The notes beneath the pieces were generated by a model. It had not been told where the DNA came from. It did no database searches and saw nothing but the letters and a program-made list of their open reading frames with translations. Made by a program: the position numbers and the translations under genes. This document shows positions 31,801 to 38,830 of a stretch of 64,000 nt of DNA, in pieces. The stretch covers positions 124,001 to 188,000 of the forward strand of contig JANNOJ010000022.1 of the NCBI GenBank assembly GCA_031399025.1, given 5' to 3'. Numbering within the stretch: the stretch's first letter is position 1; the number at the start of each line of letters is the position of its first letter. This DNA comes from CBDBZL01 sp031399025. Its GTDB lineage: Bacteria; Pseudomonadota; Alphaproteobacteria; Sphingomonadales; Sphingomonadaceae.

Positions 31801-32408
31801 ATGACAACGGCACCACCGGCACCTTCAACGCCTATGCCACCAACGGCACCGGGATGATGCGGGTGGCCGGCGCCGCCGGGACCTATCGCCACGACACCTT
31901 CTTCCAGGCGGGCGACCTCAACCAGGACGGCATCCTGCTGTTCTACTTCAACCGGGTCAACAGCGCCGCCCGCGCGGCCTTCTGCAAGGCCGGTTCGATC
32001 CGCGAGCCGACCTCGGGCTGGACCGGTACGCCCAGCGCGAACACGGGAGTCAAGAGCCTGTTGCCGATGTTCGAGGGCGGCATCTACTGGGGCGGGTTCA
32101 ACAACCTTAACTTCGGCGGGCGGATGTCCAAGCTGCTGCTGCACATCGGCACTGGCGCGGGGCCGTTCGACAATCTTTCCGCCCAAAGCTCGGCCACCGC
32201 GTTCGCCGGGATCGTCCCTGGACTCGACTGGGATGAGCGGGGCGAGGCGATGTCGAACCGGCTGGGCCTGGGCAGCGTCCCCCCGCAATATCTCTGGATG
32301 GTCAAGAACGGCCAGGAGAACGGCGAGTTGGAGAATCTTGGCACCGGCAAATACCTGTCGATGCGGCCGCAGCGCAGTGAAGCGGCCAATCGGTTCGTCC
32401 TGACGTGA
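28806..32408 (+). CDS. Large tail fibre / tailspike, multi-domain
   Basis: 1200 residues, preceded by AAAGGA. The N-terminal ~100 residues are the virion-attachment part. About 110-360 hold two or three Calx-beta-like strands (ASVLEGDSGTTPAFIPW). About 560-810 are an unusual helical domain rich in Trp, His and Asp (DYVRDMAAPRCLAML, HADMARHRQEIEGDW-like), which could be a carbohydrate-active toroid. About 840-930 is a SwmB-like beta domain and the last ~260 residues look lectin/LamG-like. Base composition drops between about 29300 and 31700, suggesting exchange of the receptor-binding part. Host-range determinant by position. Confidence 0.82.
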   Translation: MAGFGFGFSYRRERRASPRAARIVVAAITGASDNGALDGQTLSAPFVATGTYASATRQWRVGGAAVAGATAAQLLADATALGLTHREPISCLIRLLDAEGAEIARAEPSVLFFVPLVANVSAVTATVLEGGTLVYRVSLPRPVDDFDAPVWVTYLHQQNDTHSNPGDAADLALGFVSDVSLPFAVGQQDLDVSFGTIDDIFVEPAYEGFRFTITDASPGILLGTISATAEVMSEDFDPAPGEFSIADASVLEGDSGTTPAFIPWSRANGSYGAGSFDLTLELPGGAGGLSGADVSGPLTVTIDFIDGQTSGSALVTNIVGDTAVEGNEVGTVTMSNLVLPSGTIDNGTATLTVIGDDSGASVATSVSQYGITYSFSEARPVSQYPVTGDFQVEGTVTIVGISPASTAVSGTYSNGTAYTSQEVNGAQLNPGNRADAGGSKANNSGNRQGYNGIPSISGTYSGVAYTSSLNVHPSKTGAPLVVTNGTVVMQTTNLSPNTSIRPGGLDMTVLTVVDALGSPTVLRPGQASSTKTHAFDYADLDISILQSVARPAGTPAFDSFLAAIKKPLPFQITDSVNGETAQPKNNGGDYVRDMAAPRCLAMLAMHLDWTDDETRQLAACVHNDMIDIADRIIEGGTVGAVGSVSGGNGACWKGPSLYLGTAMVENATTLPEATARSVELTEVCADPYVVPENWQHQKLTREHVDVTQAWTSITGSTGAGSGNDGAPNVPLWMVDAVEFLGNGSALYGVGIDYPAEYRAVCDKSSLPGIIATYLAAPAWDLWNRPEMKHYADMARHRQEIEGDWGTKTGSNDINAYEALLLETLWPVDNAPPTLEAGKYLPGATDATVWLRFSRALDMSQAFNPAHFVIEVDGVPVTGVTMAPAVSDIPHGVFGTNVGLKVASVLPRSGVTVSYTGGSALRSVPELVNVAPFTDQPLIDVTPRTAHAEVVSATSGGLNAYRTPIGPTADPIANADWFLAMMEIKTAATHLPNGAAFLRDDNGTTGTFNAYATNGTGMMRVAGAAGTYRHDTFFQAGDLNQDGILLFYFNRVNSAARAAFCKAGSIREPTSGWTGTPSANTGVKSLLPMFEGGIYWGGFNNLNFGGRMSKLLLHIGTGAGPFDNLSAQSSATAFAGIVPGLDWDERGEAMSNRLGLGSVPPQYLWMVKNGQENGELENLGTGKYLSMRPQRSEAANRFVLT

Positions 32409-32426
32409 GGCGGCAGGCGAACTGCT

Positions 32427-32455
32427 GGCCCTGGCGCGCCTTGAGCGCCCAGGCC
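32427..32455 (+). terminator. Hairpin after the fibre gene
   Basis: Imperfect stem of about 11 pairs with a 7-base loop: GGCCCTGGCGC against GCGCCCAGGCC with one bulge, 18 bases after the fibre stop. No T-tract follows. Confidence 0.4.
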
Positions 32456-32487
32456 GGATCAATCTGAACAAGCAACGGAGGAAGGCA

Positions 32488-32751
32488 ATGGCTGACAATT
32501 TTGCAAACGTGCTCCCCGGCATCGGGGACCCGGCGCACGACATGTTCCTGATCACGCCCGACGATACGACCGAAATCGCGAAGCTGCCCCAAGCGGTGCG
32601 GTTCGACAGTGCTGGGCAGGTGACGCTGCGCGCCAGCCGGAGCACCGCCGACGTGGTGATCAACGTGGTGGCCGGCGAGGTGATCGCGGTGCGCCCCAGG
32701 TTCATTCGCGCCACCGGCACCACCGCCATCGGGATCCACGGCCTGGTCTGA
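32488..32751 (+). CDS. Spike base protein, RCAP_Rcc01079-like
   Basis: 87 residues with the pattern of the small GTA spike-base proteins: an AHDMFLITPDDTTEI start, a strand block (VRFDSAGQVTLRAS) and a VIAVRPRFIRATGTTAIGI end. In the Rhodobacter GTA the homologue anchors head spikes; here it follows the fibre and may anchor it. AGGAAGG precedes the ATG. Confidence 0.78.
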   Translation: MADNFANVLPGIGDPAHDMFLITPDDTTEIAKLPQAVRFDSAGQVTLRASRSTADVVINVVAGEVIAVRPRFIRATGTTAIGIHGLV

Positions 32752-32780
32752 TCCGGAAGCGCCTACCCCACCGCCGTCCG

Positions 32781-32810
32781 GCCTCGGCCGGCGGCAGGGG
32801 TGGCCGAGGC
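32781..32810 (+). terminator. Hairpin after the spike base gene
   Basis: Perfect 9-bp stem GCCTCGGCC / GGCCGAGGC with a 12-base loop, 30 bases after the stop. Likely the end of the structural operon. Confidence 0.5.
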
Positions 32811-32904
32811 GCAGCAACGCCTCGAACCGCGAGAACTGCACTCGCACCTTTGGCTGGCGCGCCAGCCTCCAGCTCCCCCGGCCGATCGACGGGAGCAGCG
32901 ATAG

Positions 32905-33732
32905 GTGCACAAGATGAAGGAAGAGTTGAGGCCGGATTCGACGCCCGAGCCGCAAGCGCCGGTGCGGCCGGTCCACCCGGTTGCGCCCTGGCGCGGCGGC
33001 AAGCGGGCGCTCGCCGGGCGGATCGCCGAACGGATCGCGGCGGTGCCGCACACGCGATACGTCGAGCCCTTCGTGGGGATGGGCGGGGTGTTCTTCCGCC
33101 GGCCCCAGCGCGCCAGGCTCGAGGTAATCAACGACCTCAGCCGCGACGTGGTCAATCTGTTCCGGATCCTCCAGCGCCACTACCAGCAGCTGCTCGACGT
33201 GCTGAAGTGGCAGACCTACAGCCGCGCCGAGTTCGACCGCCTGATCGCCACCGACCCCGAGACGCTGACCGATCTGGAGCGCGCCGCGCGGTTCCTCTAC
33301 GTCCAGGTGACCAGCTTCGGCGGGATCGGCCGCAATTTCGGGATCGACTTCGCCCGGCCGCGCTGGGACCTCACCCGGATCGTGCCGCTGCTCGAGGACG
33401 TGCACCTGCGCCTCGCCGGCGTGCTGATCGAGCGCCTGCCCTTCGCGACGTGCATCGCCCGCTACGACAGCCGGCCGGGCACCCTGTTCTACTGCGACCC
33501 GCCCTACTGGGGCTGCACCGACGACTACGGCAAGGGGCTGTTCTCACCCGCCGATTTCGAACTGCTGAGAGACCTTTTAGAGGCAATTCAAGGGCGCTTC
33601 ATCCTGTCGCTCAACGACACGCCCGAGGTGCGCTGGATCTTCGGCCGCTTCAAGCTGGAGGAGGTGGGGCTGAGCTATCGGCTGAGCGGCAAGGCGACGC
33701 CCGCGCGCGAGCTGATCATCAGTGGCCCTTAG
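32905..33732 (+). CDS. dam: D12-class DNA N6-adenine methyltransferase (Dam-like)
   Basis: 275 residues with all expected motifs: PWRGGKR (28-34), the SAM-binding VEPFVGMGGVF (53-63), the NDLSRDVVN motif, catalytic DPPY (198-201) and a late FILSLNDTPE. It should methylate adenine, probably to protect phage DNA from restriction or to time transposition. GTG 32905 or ATG 32914 could be the start. Mu also carries its DNA-modification genes (mom/com) at the right end, so the position is parallel. The recognition sequence cannot be told from sequence. Confidence 0.9.
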   Translation: MHKMKEELRPDSTPEPQAPVRPVHPVAPWRGGKRALAGRIAERIAAVPHTRYVEPFVGMGGVFFRRPQRARLEVINDLSRDVVNLFRILQRHYQQLLDVLKWQTYSRAEFDRLIATDPETLTDLERAARFLYVQVTSFGGIGRNFGIDFARPRWDLTRIVPLLEDVHLRLAGVLIERLPFATCIARYDSRPGTLFYCDPPYWGCTDDYGKGLFSPADFELLRDLLEAIQGRFILSLNDTPEVRWIFGRFKLEEVGLSYRLSGKATPARELIISGP

Positions 33733-33926
33733 CGTGCCGAGCCCGGCCGGCGGTCGATCTCGCTGTCGAGGACTAGGCAGCCTTCGCCTGCTGCCCGTTG
33801 CAGCTCGAAGCGCAGTGCGGCGAGCTGGGCAAGGTCCTCGACCGTCGACAGGCAGCGGCGGGAGCCAGGGATCTCGTCTCCCGCCTCGTCAACGATGTAG
33901 AGATAACCCCGCATGGTCCGCGGCAT
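33729..33926 (-). CDS. Small hypothetical protein convergent with dam
   Basis: 65 residues on the minus strand, its stop overlapping the dam stop. It begins MPRTMRGYLYIVDEAGDEIP and looks like a small alpha/beta protein (strand, helix of about 25 residues, strand). No family is recognised and the ribosome-binding site is weak. It would be the last gene before the phage end and the only minus-strand phage gene in the window. Confidence 0.42.
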   Translation of the reverse strand: MPRTMRGYLYIVDEAGDEIPGSRRCLSTVEDLAQLAALRFELQRAAGEGCLVLDSEIDRRPGSAR

Positions 33927-33941
33927 CCCACCGCCACACGC

Positions 33942-33956
33942 CTGGCGAAACGCCAG
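33942..33956. terminator. Short hairpin near the phage right end
   Basis: CTGGCG-AAA-CGCCAG, 6-bp stem and 3-base loop, between the small minus-strand gene and the right-end repeats. It could end phage transcripts before host DNA. Confidence 0.35.
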
Positions 33957-34025
33957 CGATCAGGCTGTGCGCAATCGAGACACTTGCGCGCTGGCGCAGG
34001 CAGAGCTGCGGCCCTCGTGCCGGTG

Positions 34026-34072
34026 CTCTAGAATGTCTTGTCAAAGACTCCAGAACGTCGTGTCACGCTACA
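34026..34072. mobile_element. Probable right end of the Mu-like prophage (two transposase-binding repeats)
   Basis: Two adjacent units with a 22-base period match as CTCyAGAAyGTCkTGTCA, at 34026-34047 and 34048-34069, followed by ACA ending at 34072. This mirrors the paired R1/R2 MuA sites at the Mu right end, where the terminal dinucleotide is CA. Read from outside, the end begins TGTAGCGTGACACGACGTTC. Phage-type genes stop here and host-type genes begin. Host target bases after the end would be GTCGG. The exact terminus is inferred. Confidence 0.72.
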
Positions 34073-34119
34073 GTCGGGTCAACGCGGCAGCGCCGGCCGC
34101 AGCATGACGAAAACCCGGC

Positions 34120-34137
34120 GTTTACCTGATGTTTACC
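34120..34137. promoter_or_regulatory. Direct repeat GTTTACC x2, one helical turn apart
   Basis: GTTTACC at 34120-34126 and 34131-34137, 11 bases apart, upstream of the SEL1-like gene. The spacing suits two monomers on one DNA face. It lies on the host side of the phage junction, so it is probably the native control region of 34204. Confidence 0.35.
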
Positions 34138-34203
34138 ATAGGTGGCGATGAACGGACCTCACGGACGGGCGGCTGGTGGCCCGGATGCATTAAGGGGAAG
34201 ATC

Positions 34204-34536
34204 ATGGCCATGGTGACGAACACATTTGCCGACGCCGCGCGCCTTGCGGGGGGCGCTATCTACGCGGTGCCGTTCGCCGGCGGGCTGATCGCCGCCGCCA
34301 GCGATGGCGACGGGGATGCGTGCCATGCTCTGGGCGTGGCTCTTTCCACGGGCATCGGGGAGCATCGCGACCTGATCGAAGCGCACAAATGGTTCAACCT
34401 GGGGGCCATGTACGGGTGCGAAGATGCGGGCTGGTCGCGCGCCGACATCGCCGCGGAGATGAGCCGCGGCCAGATCGCGGAGGCACAGCGCCGCGCCCGG
34501 GAGTGGCTGGGCGGCGAGATGCGACGAGCTGCCTGA
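34204..34536 (+). CDS. SEL1-like repeat protein, single unit
   Basis: 110 residues. The core (about 37-80) reads DACHALGVALSTG, then DLIEAHKWFNLGAMYG, a SEL1-type helix pair, and ends with a charged helix (EAQRRAREWLGGE). Such small SEL1 proteins are common in sphingomonads and likely mediate protein contacts. ATG at 34204 is chosen for AAGGGGAAG just upstream; the frame opens at 34129 without a site. First host gene after the prophage; it converges with the next gene. Confidence 0.72.
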   Translation: MAMVTNTFADAARLAGGAIYAVPFAGGLIAAASDGDGDACHALGVALSTGIGEHRDLIEAHKWFNLGAMYGCEDAGWSRADIAAEMSRGQIAEAQRRAREWLGGEMRRAA

Positions 34537-34552
34537 CAACGCCGCGCGCGCA

Positions 34553-35686
34553 TCATCCCTTGCGGAAGGGGGTTAGCTCGCCGAGATGGAGCTGGTCGAG
34601 CTCGACGCCCATGCCTTCGCGCTCGAGATAGTCCGCGACCGCGACGCGAAAGCCGGGATCGGCGATGTAGTGCATGCTGGTGGTAGCCACCGGTTCGTAG
34701 CCGCGCGCCAGCTTGTGGCCGCCTTGGGCGCCCGCCTCGACCCGGTCGAGTTTGAGATCGATGGCAATGTCGATCGCTTGGTAATAGCAAAGCTCGAAGT
34801 GCAGGAAGGGTTTGTCGACCAGGCAACCCCAATAGCGCCCATATAGCGCATCGGGACCCACAAAGTTGAGGGCGCCGGCAATGGGCAGGCCTTGGGCAAG
34901 GGCCATGATCAGGACGACCTGCTCACCCAGGCGCTGGCTGAAGAGATCGAACGCCTCGCGGGTCAGGTAAGGGCTACCCCATTTGCGCCTGCCGGTGTCC
35001 TGATAGAATCGCCAGAAAGCGTCCCAATGGTCGTCGCGGATATCCGCGCCGCGCAGCCAGCGGATGGTGACGCCGTCTTGCGCTGCCTGCCGCTCCTTGC
35101 GCAGGGTCTTGCGCTTGCGGGACGCCAATTCGCCGAGAAAGGCGTCGAAGTCCGCATAGCCTCGATTGTGCCAGTGGAACTGGAGGTCGCGGCGCTCCAG
35201 CCATCCTGCCGCGGAGAACAGAGGGACCTGCCGCGGCTCGATGAAGGTGGCGTGGGCCGAGGAGAAGCCCTGCCGCTTGCACAGCGTGGCCGCAGCATTG
35301 AGGAGCGGGATTGCGAGCGCCTCGTCCCGCAACAGCAGACGCGGACCGGTCGCTGGAGTGAACGGCGCGGCAATCTGCAGCTTGGGGTAATACCTGCCGC
35401 CGGCCCGGCGCCAGGCATCGGCCCAGGCGTGATCGAAGACGTATTCACCTTGGCTGTGGCTCTTGGCGTAGGCAGGCAAGGCGGCAAGCAGCGTGCCGGT
35501 CGCATCCTCGATGACCAGCGGGGCGGGGATCCAGCCGGTCCCCGGACCCACGCTGCGCGAATCCTCGAGCGCGGTCAGGAAGGCGTGGCTGACGAAGGGG
35601 TTACCGGCGGTCAGCGCATCCCACTCGGCCTGCGGCAGCGAGCCCACTGAGGGCGCAAGGCGGGCGGTGAGGTCTCCTTCGGCCAT
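34553..35686 (-). CDS. FemAB-like / DUF482 (peptidogalycan biosynthesis) N-acyltransferase
   Basis: 377 residues of the PF04339-type GNAT superfamily. Visible blocks are NPFVSHAFLTALEDSRSVG, the SHSQGEYVFDHAWADAW region with GRYYPKLQ, LASRKRKTLRKERQAA and the C-terminal KPFLHFELCYYQAIDIAI...VEAGAQGGHKLARGY. Members are thought to transfer an acyl or amino-acid group, but the substrate is unproven. Start taken at ATG 35686; the TTG six bases earlier is less likely. Its 3' end converges with the SEL1-like gene 16 bases away. Confidence 0.85.
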   Translation of the reverse strand: MAEGDLTARLAPSVGSLPQAEWDALTAGNPFVSHAFLTALEDSRSVGPGTGWIPAPLVIEDATGTLLAALPAYAKSHSQGEYVFDHAWADAWRRAGGRYYPKLQIAAPFTPATGPRLLLRDEALAIPLLNAAATLCKRQGFSSAHATFIEPRQVPLFSAAGWLERRDLQFHWHNRGYADFDAFLGELASRKRKTLRKERQAAQDGVTIRWLRGADIRDDHWDAFWRFYQDTGRRKWGSPYLTREAFDLFSQRLGEQVVLIMALAQGLPIAGALNFVGPDALYGRYWGCLVDKPFLHFELCYYQAIDIAIDLKLDRVEAGAQGGHKLARGYEPVATTSMHYIADPGFRVAVADYLEREGMGVELDQLHLGELTPFRKG

Positions 35687-36503
35687 GGCCAAAATGTAGC
35701 ATACTTCGGCAGATCTTGGAGCGTGGATCTAACGCGCGGCGCCGGGCGCGCACACCTTCTGCCCGGAGGGGATGCCCACCGCCCAGGCGCGATCCTGCTC
35801 GCCGATCGGCGCCTCGCCCGCCCCCAGGTCGCGGGACACCAGCGCCCGGCGGCCGGCATTCCTGCCAGGCGCACACAAGCATGTTGCCAAGCATGTTGCA
35901 GGGCCACGCCAAGCCGCTCGGCAGCCTGCGGACTATGGGCGCCTGCGCTTGGACTGGCGCTGGAAAAGTGCGGAACCAGCGAGACATCGCATCCACGCCC
36001 CGGGCTTTTCTATCGGTGCGACAGACAACGAAAGCTTTTCCCTTGTGACGGACGCTCAGAAGGCATCGAGCGGCAGACCGATGGTATCCTCCGAGCTTGT
36101 TGCCGCGTCGGTCATGCAGGAGGCATCGATCCGGTCGTGGCGCAGCCCGGCGACGAAGGTCGCCGTCGTCCAGCGACCATGCGCAACGGCAGCGACCACG
36201 GCGCTGGCCTTGAGGCAGCGACCATAGCCCCGGGCCATGTTGGTGGCAGCCGCGGTCGATCGACTCCGCGCAACAGGCTCTTGTCATCCATGCCGACCTG
36301 CGTCCCAGCCACCATCATGCATCAGGAAATTCGCTCAACAGCAACCAACCCCCGTGATTCAATCACTCGGTGACCCGCTCCGGTGCCGTCGGCCTGGGGG
36401 ACTTGGTATGATCTTTGCGGAGAACGTGCGTGCCAAGATGACCGATTGCCAGTGCGGCGGGAAAAGGTTACTCAAGTAACCATCAGTGCGAGAGGAGGAG
36501 TGC
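35687..36503. other. 817-base intergenic region with an IS remnant and a small tandem repeat
   Basis: No intact gene. It contains a tandem 12-bp repeat at 35877-35899 (AAGCATGTTGC twice), the IS630-type transposase remnant at about 36056-36280, and presumably the promoter of the hppD operon near its end, with GAGGAGGAG at 36492-36500 as the hppD ribosome-binding site. Long overlapping frames here lack any recognisable protein. Confidence 0.6.
36056..36280 (-). pseudogene. Remnant of an IS630-family transposase
   Basis: On the minus strand the frame from about 36265 to 36056 reads ATNMARGYGRCLKASAVVAA, then VAHGRWTTATFVAGLRHDRI and DASCMTD. This follows the central DDE region of IS630 transposases (TNM.R.YGRC...VPHG.W.TTTF.A.LRHD.I.APCV.DGP). 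The first catalytic Asp region and everything after CMTD are missing or scrambled, so it is a dead fragment. Identification is by motif memory, not search. Confidence 0.62.
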
Positions 36504-37601
36504 ATGGCAGACCTGTTCGACAACCCCGCCGGGCTTGACGGCTTTGAGTTCGTTGAATTCTGTGCGCCGGACAAGGGCGTGCTGGAACCGGTATTCCGCG
36601 CGATGGGCTTCAGCCACGTCGCCAGCCACCGGGCCAAGGACGTGCACCTGTGGCGCCAGGGCGGCATCAACCTCATCGCCAATTACCAGCCGCGCAGCGC
36701 CGCCTGGTTCTTCGCCCGCGAGCACGGCCCCAGCGCCTGCGGCATGGCGTTCCGCGTGCGCGACGCGGCGCACGCCTATGCCTATCTGCTGGAGAAGGGC
36801 GCCGAGCCGGTGGCGGTGGAGACCGGGCCGATGGAGCTGCGCCTCCCCGCCATCCGCGGCATCGGCGGGGCCATCGTCTACCTGGTCGACCGCTATGCGG
36901 GTGACGCCGGCGAGGGCACGTCGATCTACGATATCGACTTTCATTACCTGCCCGGCGTCGAGCGCTACCCGGTGGGCGCCGGGCTCAACCGCATCGATCA
37001 CCTGACGCACAACGTCTATGCCGGGCGCATGGGCTATTGGGCGGAGTATTACCAGTCGCTCTTCAATTTCCGCGAAATCCGCTATTTCGACATCAAGGGC
37101 GAATACACCGGCCTCACCTCGCAGGCTCTGACCGCGCCCGACGGCAAGATCCGCATTCCGCTCAACCAGGAAGGCGAAGGCGGCAAAGGTCAGATCGAGG
37201 AATTCCTGCGCGCCTTCAGGGGCGAGGGGATCCAGCACATCGCGCTCGTCACCGACGACCTGCTCGGCGCCTGGGACCGGCTGAAGGAGTTCGGCGTGCC
37301 GCTGATGAAGGCGCCCCCCGCGGCCTATTACGAGATGCTGGACGAGCGCCTGCCGGGCCACGGCGAACCGGTGGACGAGCTGCAGAGGCGCGGCATCCTG
37401 CTCGATGGCTCCACCGAAGGCGGCGCCCCCCGCCTGCTGCTGCAAATCTTCGCCGAGGCGCAAGTCGGGCCGGTCTTCTTCGAATTCATCCAGCGCAAGG
37501 GCGACGAAGGCTTCGGCGAAGGCAATTTCAAGGCCCTGTTCGAGAGCCTGGAGCGCGACCAGATCCGCCGCGGCGCGCTGAAAATCGAGGAGACCGCCTG
37601 A
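36504..37601 (+). CDS. hppD: 4-hydroxyphenylpyruvate dioxygenase
   Basis: Converts 4-hydroxyphenylpyruvate to homogentisate, second step of tyrosine catabolism. 365 residues with the two-fold VOC layout. The Fe(II) ligands are His166 (IDHLTHN), His245 (IQHIALVT) and Glu327 (FFEFIQRKG), close to the positions in Pseudomonas HPPD. ATG at 36504 is preceded by GAGGAGGAG; a GTG 18 bases earlier lies before that site and is rejected. It heads an operon with a VOC protein, maiA and fahA; its stop shares a base with the next ATG. Confidence 0.95.
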   Translation: MADLFDNPAGLDGFEFVEFCAPDKGVLEPVFRAMGFSHVASHRAKDVHLWRQGGINLIANYQPRSAAWFFAREHGPSACGMAFRVRDAAHAYAYLLEKGAEPVAVETGPMELRLPAIRGIGGAIVYLVDRYAGDAGEGTSIYDIDFHYLPGVERYPVGAGLNRIDHLTHNVYAGRMGYWAEYYQSLFNFREIRYFDIKGEYTGLTSQALTAPDGKIRIPLNQEGEGGKGQIEEFLRAFRGEGIQHIALVTDDLLGAWDRLKEFGVPLMKAPPAAYYEMLDERLPGHGEPVDELQRRGILLDGSTEGGAPRLLLQIFAEAQVGPVFFEFIQRKGDEGFGEGNFKALFESLERDQIRRGALKIEETA

Positions 37602-38176
37602 TGAGCCTGCCTGTTTCTGGCCCCGCTTCCGGGCCCGCCCCGCTGCAGGGCTTCCACCATGTCGCTTACCGCTGCAAGGATGCCAAGGAGACGGTGGATT
37701 TCTACCGCCAGACGCTCGGCATGACCTTCCAGCTCGCCATTGCGGAGGACCAGGTGCCCTCCACCGGCGAGCCGGACCCGTACATGCATGTCTTCCTCGA
37801 AGCGGGGAACGGCAACGTGCTGGCCTTCTTCGAACTGCCCACGCGCGAGGCCATGGGCCGCGACGAGAAGACTCCCAAATGGGTGCAGCATATCGCCTTC
37901 CGGGTCGGCTCGATGGACGAATTGCTGGCCACCAAGGCGCACCTGCAGGGGCTGGGGCTCGACGTGCTCGGGCCCACCCATCACGGCATCTTCAAGTCGA
38001 TCTACTTCTTCGATCCCAACGGCCACCGCATCGAGCTGGCCGCCGATATCGGCACGCCTGCGCAGATGGCCGCGTTGCGCGAAGTGGCCGACGACATGCT
38101 CGAGGAATGGAGCCGCACCCGCAAGGCCCCGCGCCACGCCGCCTGGCTGCACGAGGCGATCGCGCAAGGGGCCTGA
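37601..38176 (+). CDS. VOC-family (glyoxalase/extradiol dioxygenase-like) protein in the tyrosine operon
   Basis: 191 residues forming one VOC module pair. Possible metal ligands are His20 (FHHVAYRC), His97 (WVQHIAFRV) and Glu145 (GHRIELAAD), the usual 2-His-1-Glu set. It is translationally coupled to hppD and precedes maiA and fahA, the exact place where a homogentisate ring-cleaving enzyme is needed, while no cupin-type HmgA gene is in this window. It may be a ring-cleavage dioxygenase, an isomerase or an accessory. A C-terminal ~40-residue helical tail is unusual for plain glyoxalases. Confidence 0.85.
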   Translation: MSLPVSGPASGPAPLQGFHHVAYRCKDAKETVDFYRQTLGMTFQLAIAEDQVPSTGEPDPYMHVFLEAGNGNVLAFFELPTREAMGRDEKTPKWVQHIAFRVGSMDELLATKAHLQGLGLDVLGPTHHGIFKSIYFFDPNGHRIELAADIGTPAQMAALREVADDMLEEWSRTRKAPRHAAWLHEAIAQGA

Positions 38177-38179
38177 GCC

Positions 38180-38815
38180 GTGCGCCTGTACGGCTATTTC
38201 CGCAGCTCGACCTCATACCGGCTGCGGATCGCGCTCAATCTGAAGGGCGGGGAGTACGAAAGCCGACCGGTAAACCTGCGCGATGGCGAGCACCAGGCTG
38301 CGCCCTATCGCAGCCGCAATCCGTTTGGCAGCGTACCGATGCTGGAGGCGGGAGGGCGCGACCGGGCGCAGAGCATGGCGATCCTGGAATGGCTCGACGA
38401 GGCCTATCCGGACGCGCCCCCGCTGCTGCCCCGGGACATCGAGGACCGCTTCACGGCCCGCGAGCTCGCCCACGCCATCGCCACCGAGCTGCACGCTCCG
38501 CTCAACCTCAAGGTGCTGCGCTACCTGCAGCACGAAATGGGCCAGGAGCAGGCGGCGATCGATGCCTGGTACCGCCACTGGCTCGGCGTCACGTTGGGCG
38601 GCGTCGAGGCGCGGTTGGAACAGCTCGCCACCGGCGACTTCCTGTTCGACGCCCCCGGGCTGTTCGAGGCGGTGCTGGTGCCCCAGCTCTACAACGCCCG
38701 CCGCTTCGCCTTCGATCTTTCCGCGATGGGACGGATGACGCGGATCGAGGAAGCGTGCATGGCACTTGCAGCATTCGAGATGGCGCATCCGGACAACCAG
38801 CCCGACGCGCGCTAA
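38180..38815 (+). CDS. maiA: Maleylacetoacetate isomerase (zeta-class GST)
   Basis: Isomerises maleylacetoacetate to fumarylacetoacetate using glutathione. 211 residues with the zeta-GST active-site motif SSTSYRLRIALNLKG (9-23), an NPFGSVPML turn (cis-Pro) and the QSMAILEWLDEAYP segment of the thioredoxin-like domain, then an all-helical C-terminal domain. GTG start, 3 bases after the VOC gene. Confidence 0.92.
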   Translation: MRLYGYFRSSTSYRLRIALNLKGGEYESRPVNLRDGEHQAAPYRSRNPFGSVPMLEAGGRDRAQSMAILEWLDEAYPDAPPLLPRDIEDRFTARELAHAIATELHAPLNLKVLRYLQHEMGQEQAAIDAWYRHWLGVTLGGVEARLEQLATGDFLFDAPGLFEAVLVPQLYNARRFAFDLSAMGRMTRIEEACMALAAFEMAHPDNQPDAR

Positions 38816-38830
38816 CGGGGGGGAGAAGAC

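Noticed and set aside
35723..36373. 216-residue plus frame before hppD
   Set aside because: Arg/Pro-rich with no motif. The IS630-like signal in this region is on the opposite strand.
36486..36503. GTG at 36486 as the start of hppD
   Set aside because: It lies upstream of the strong GAGGAGGAG site, and HPPD homology begins after the ATG at 36504.
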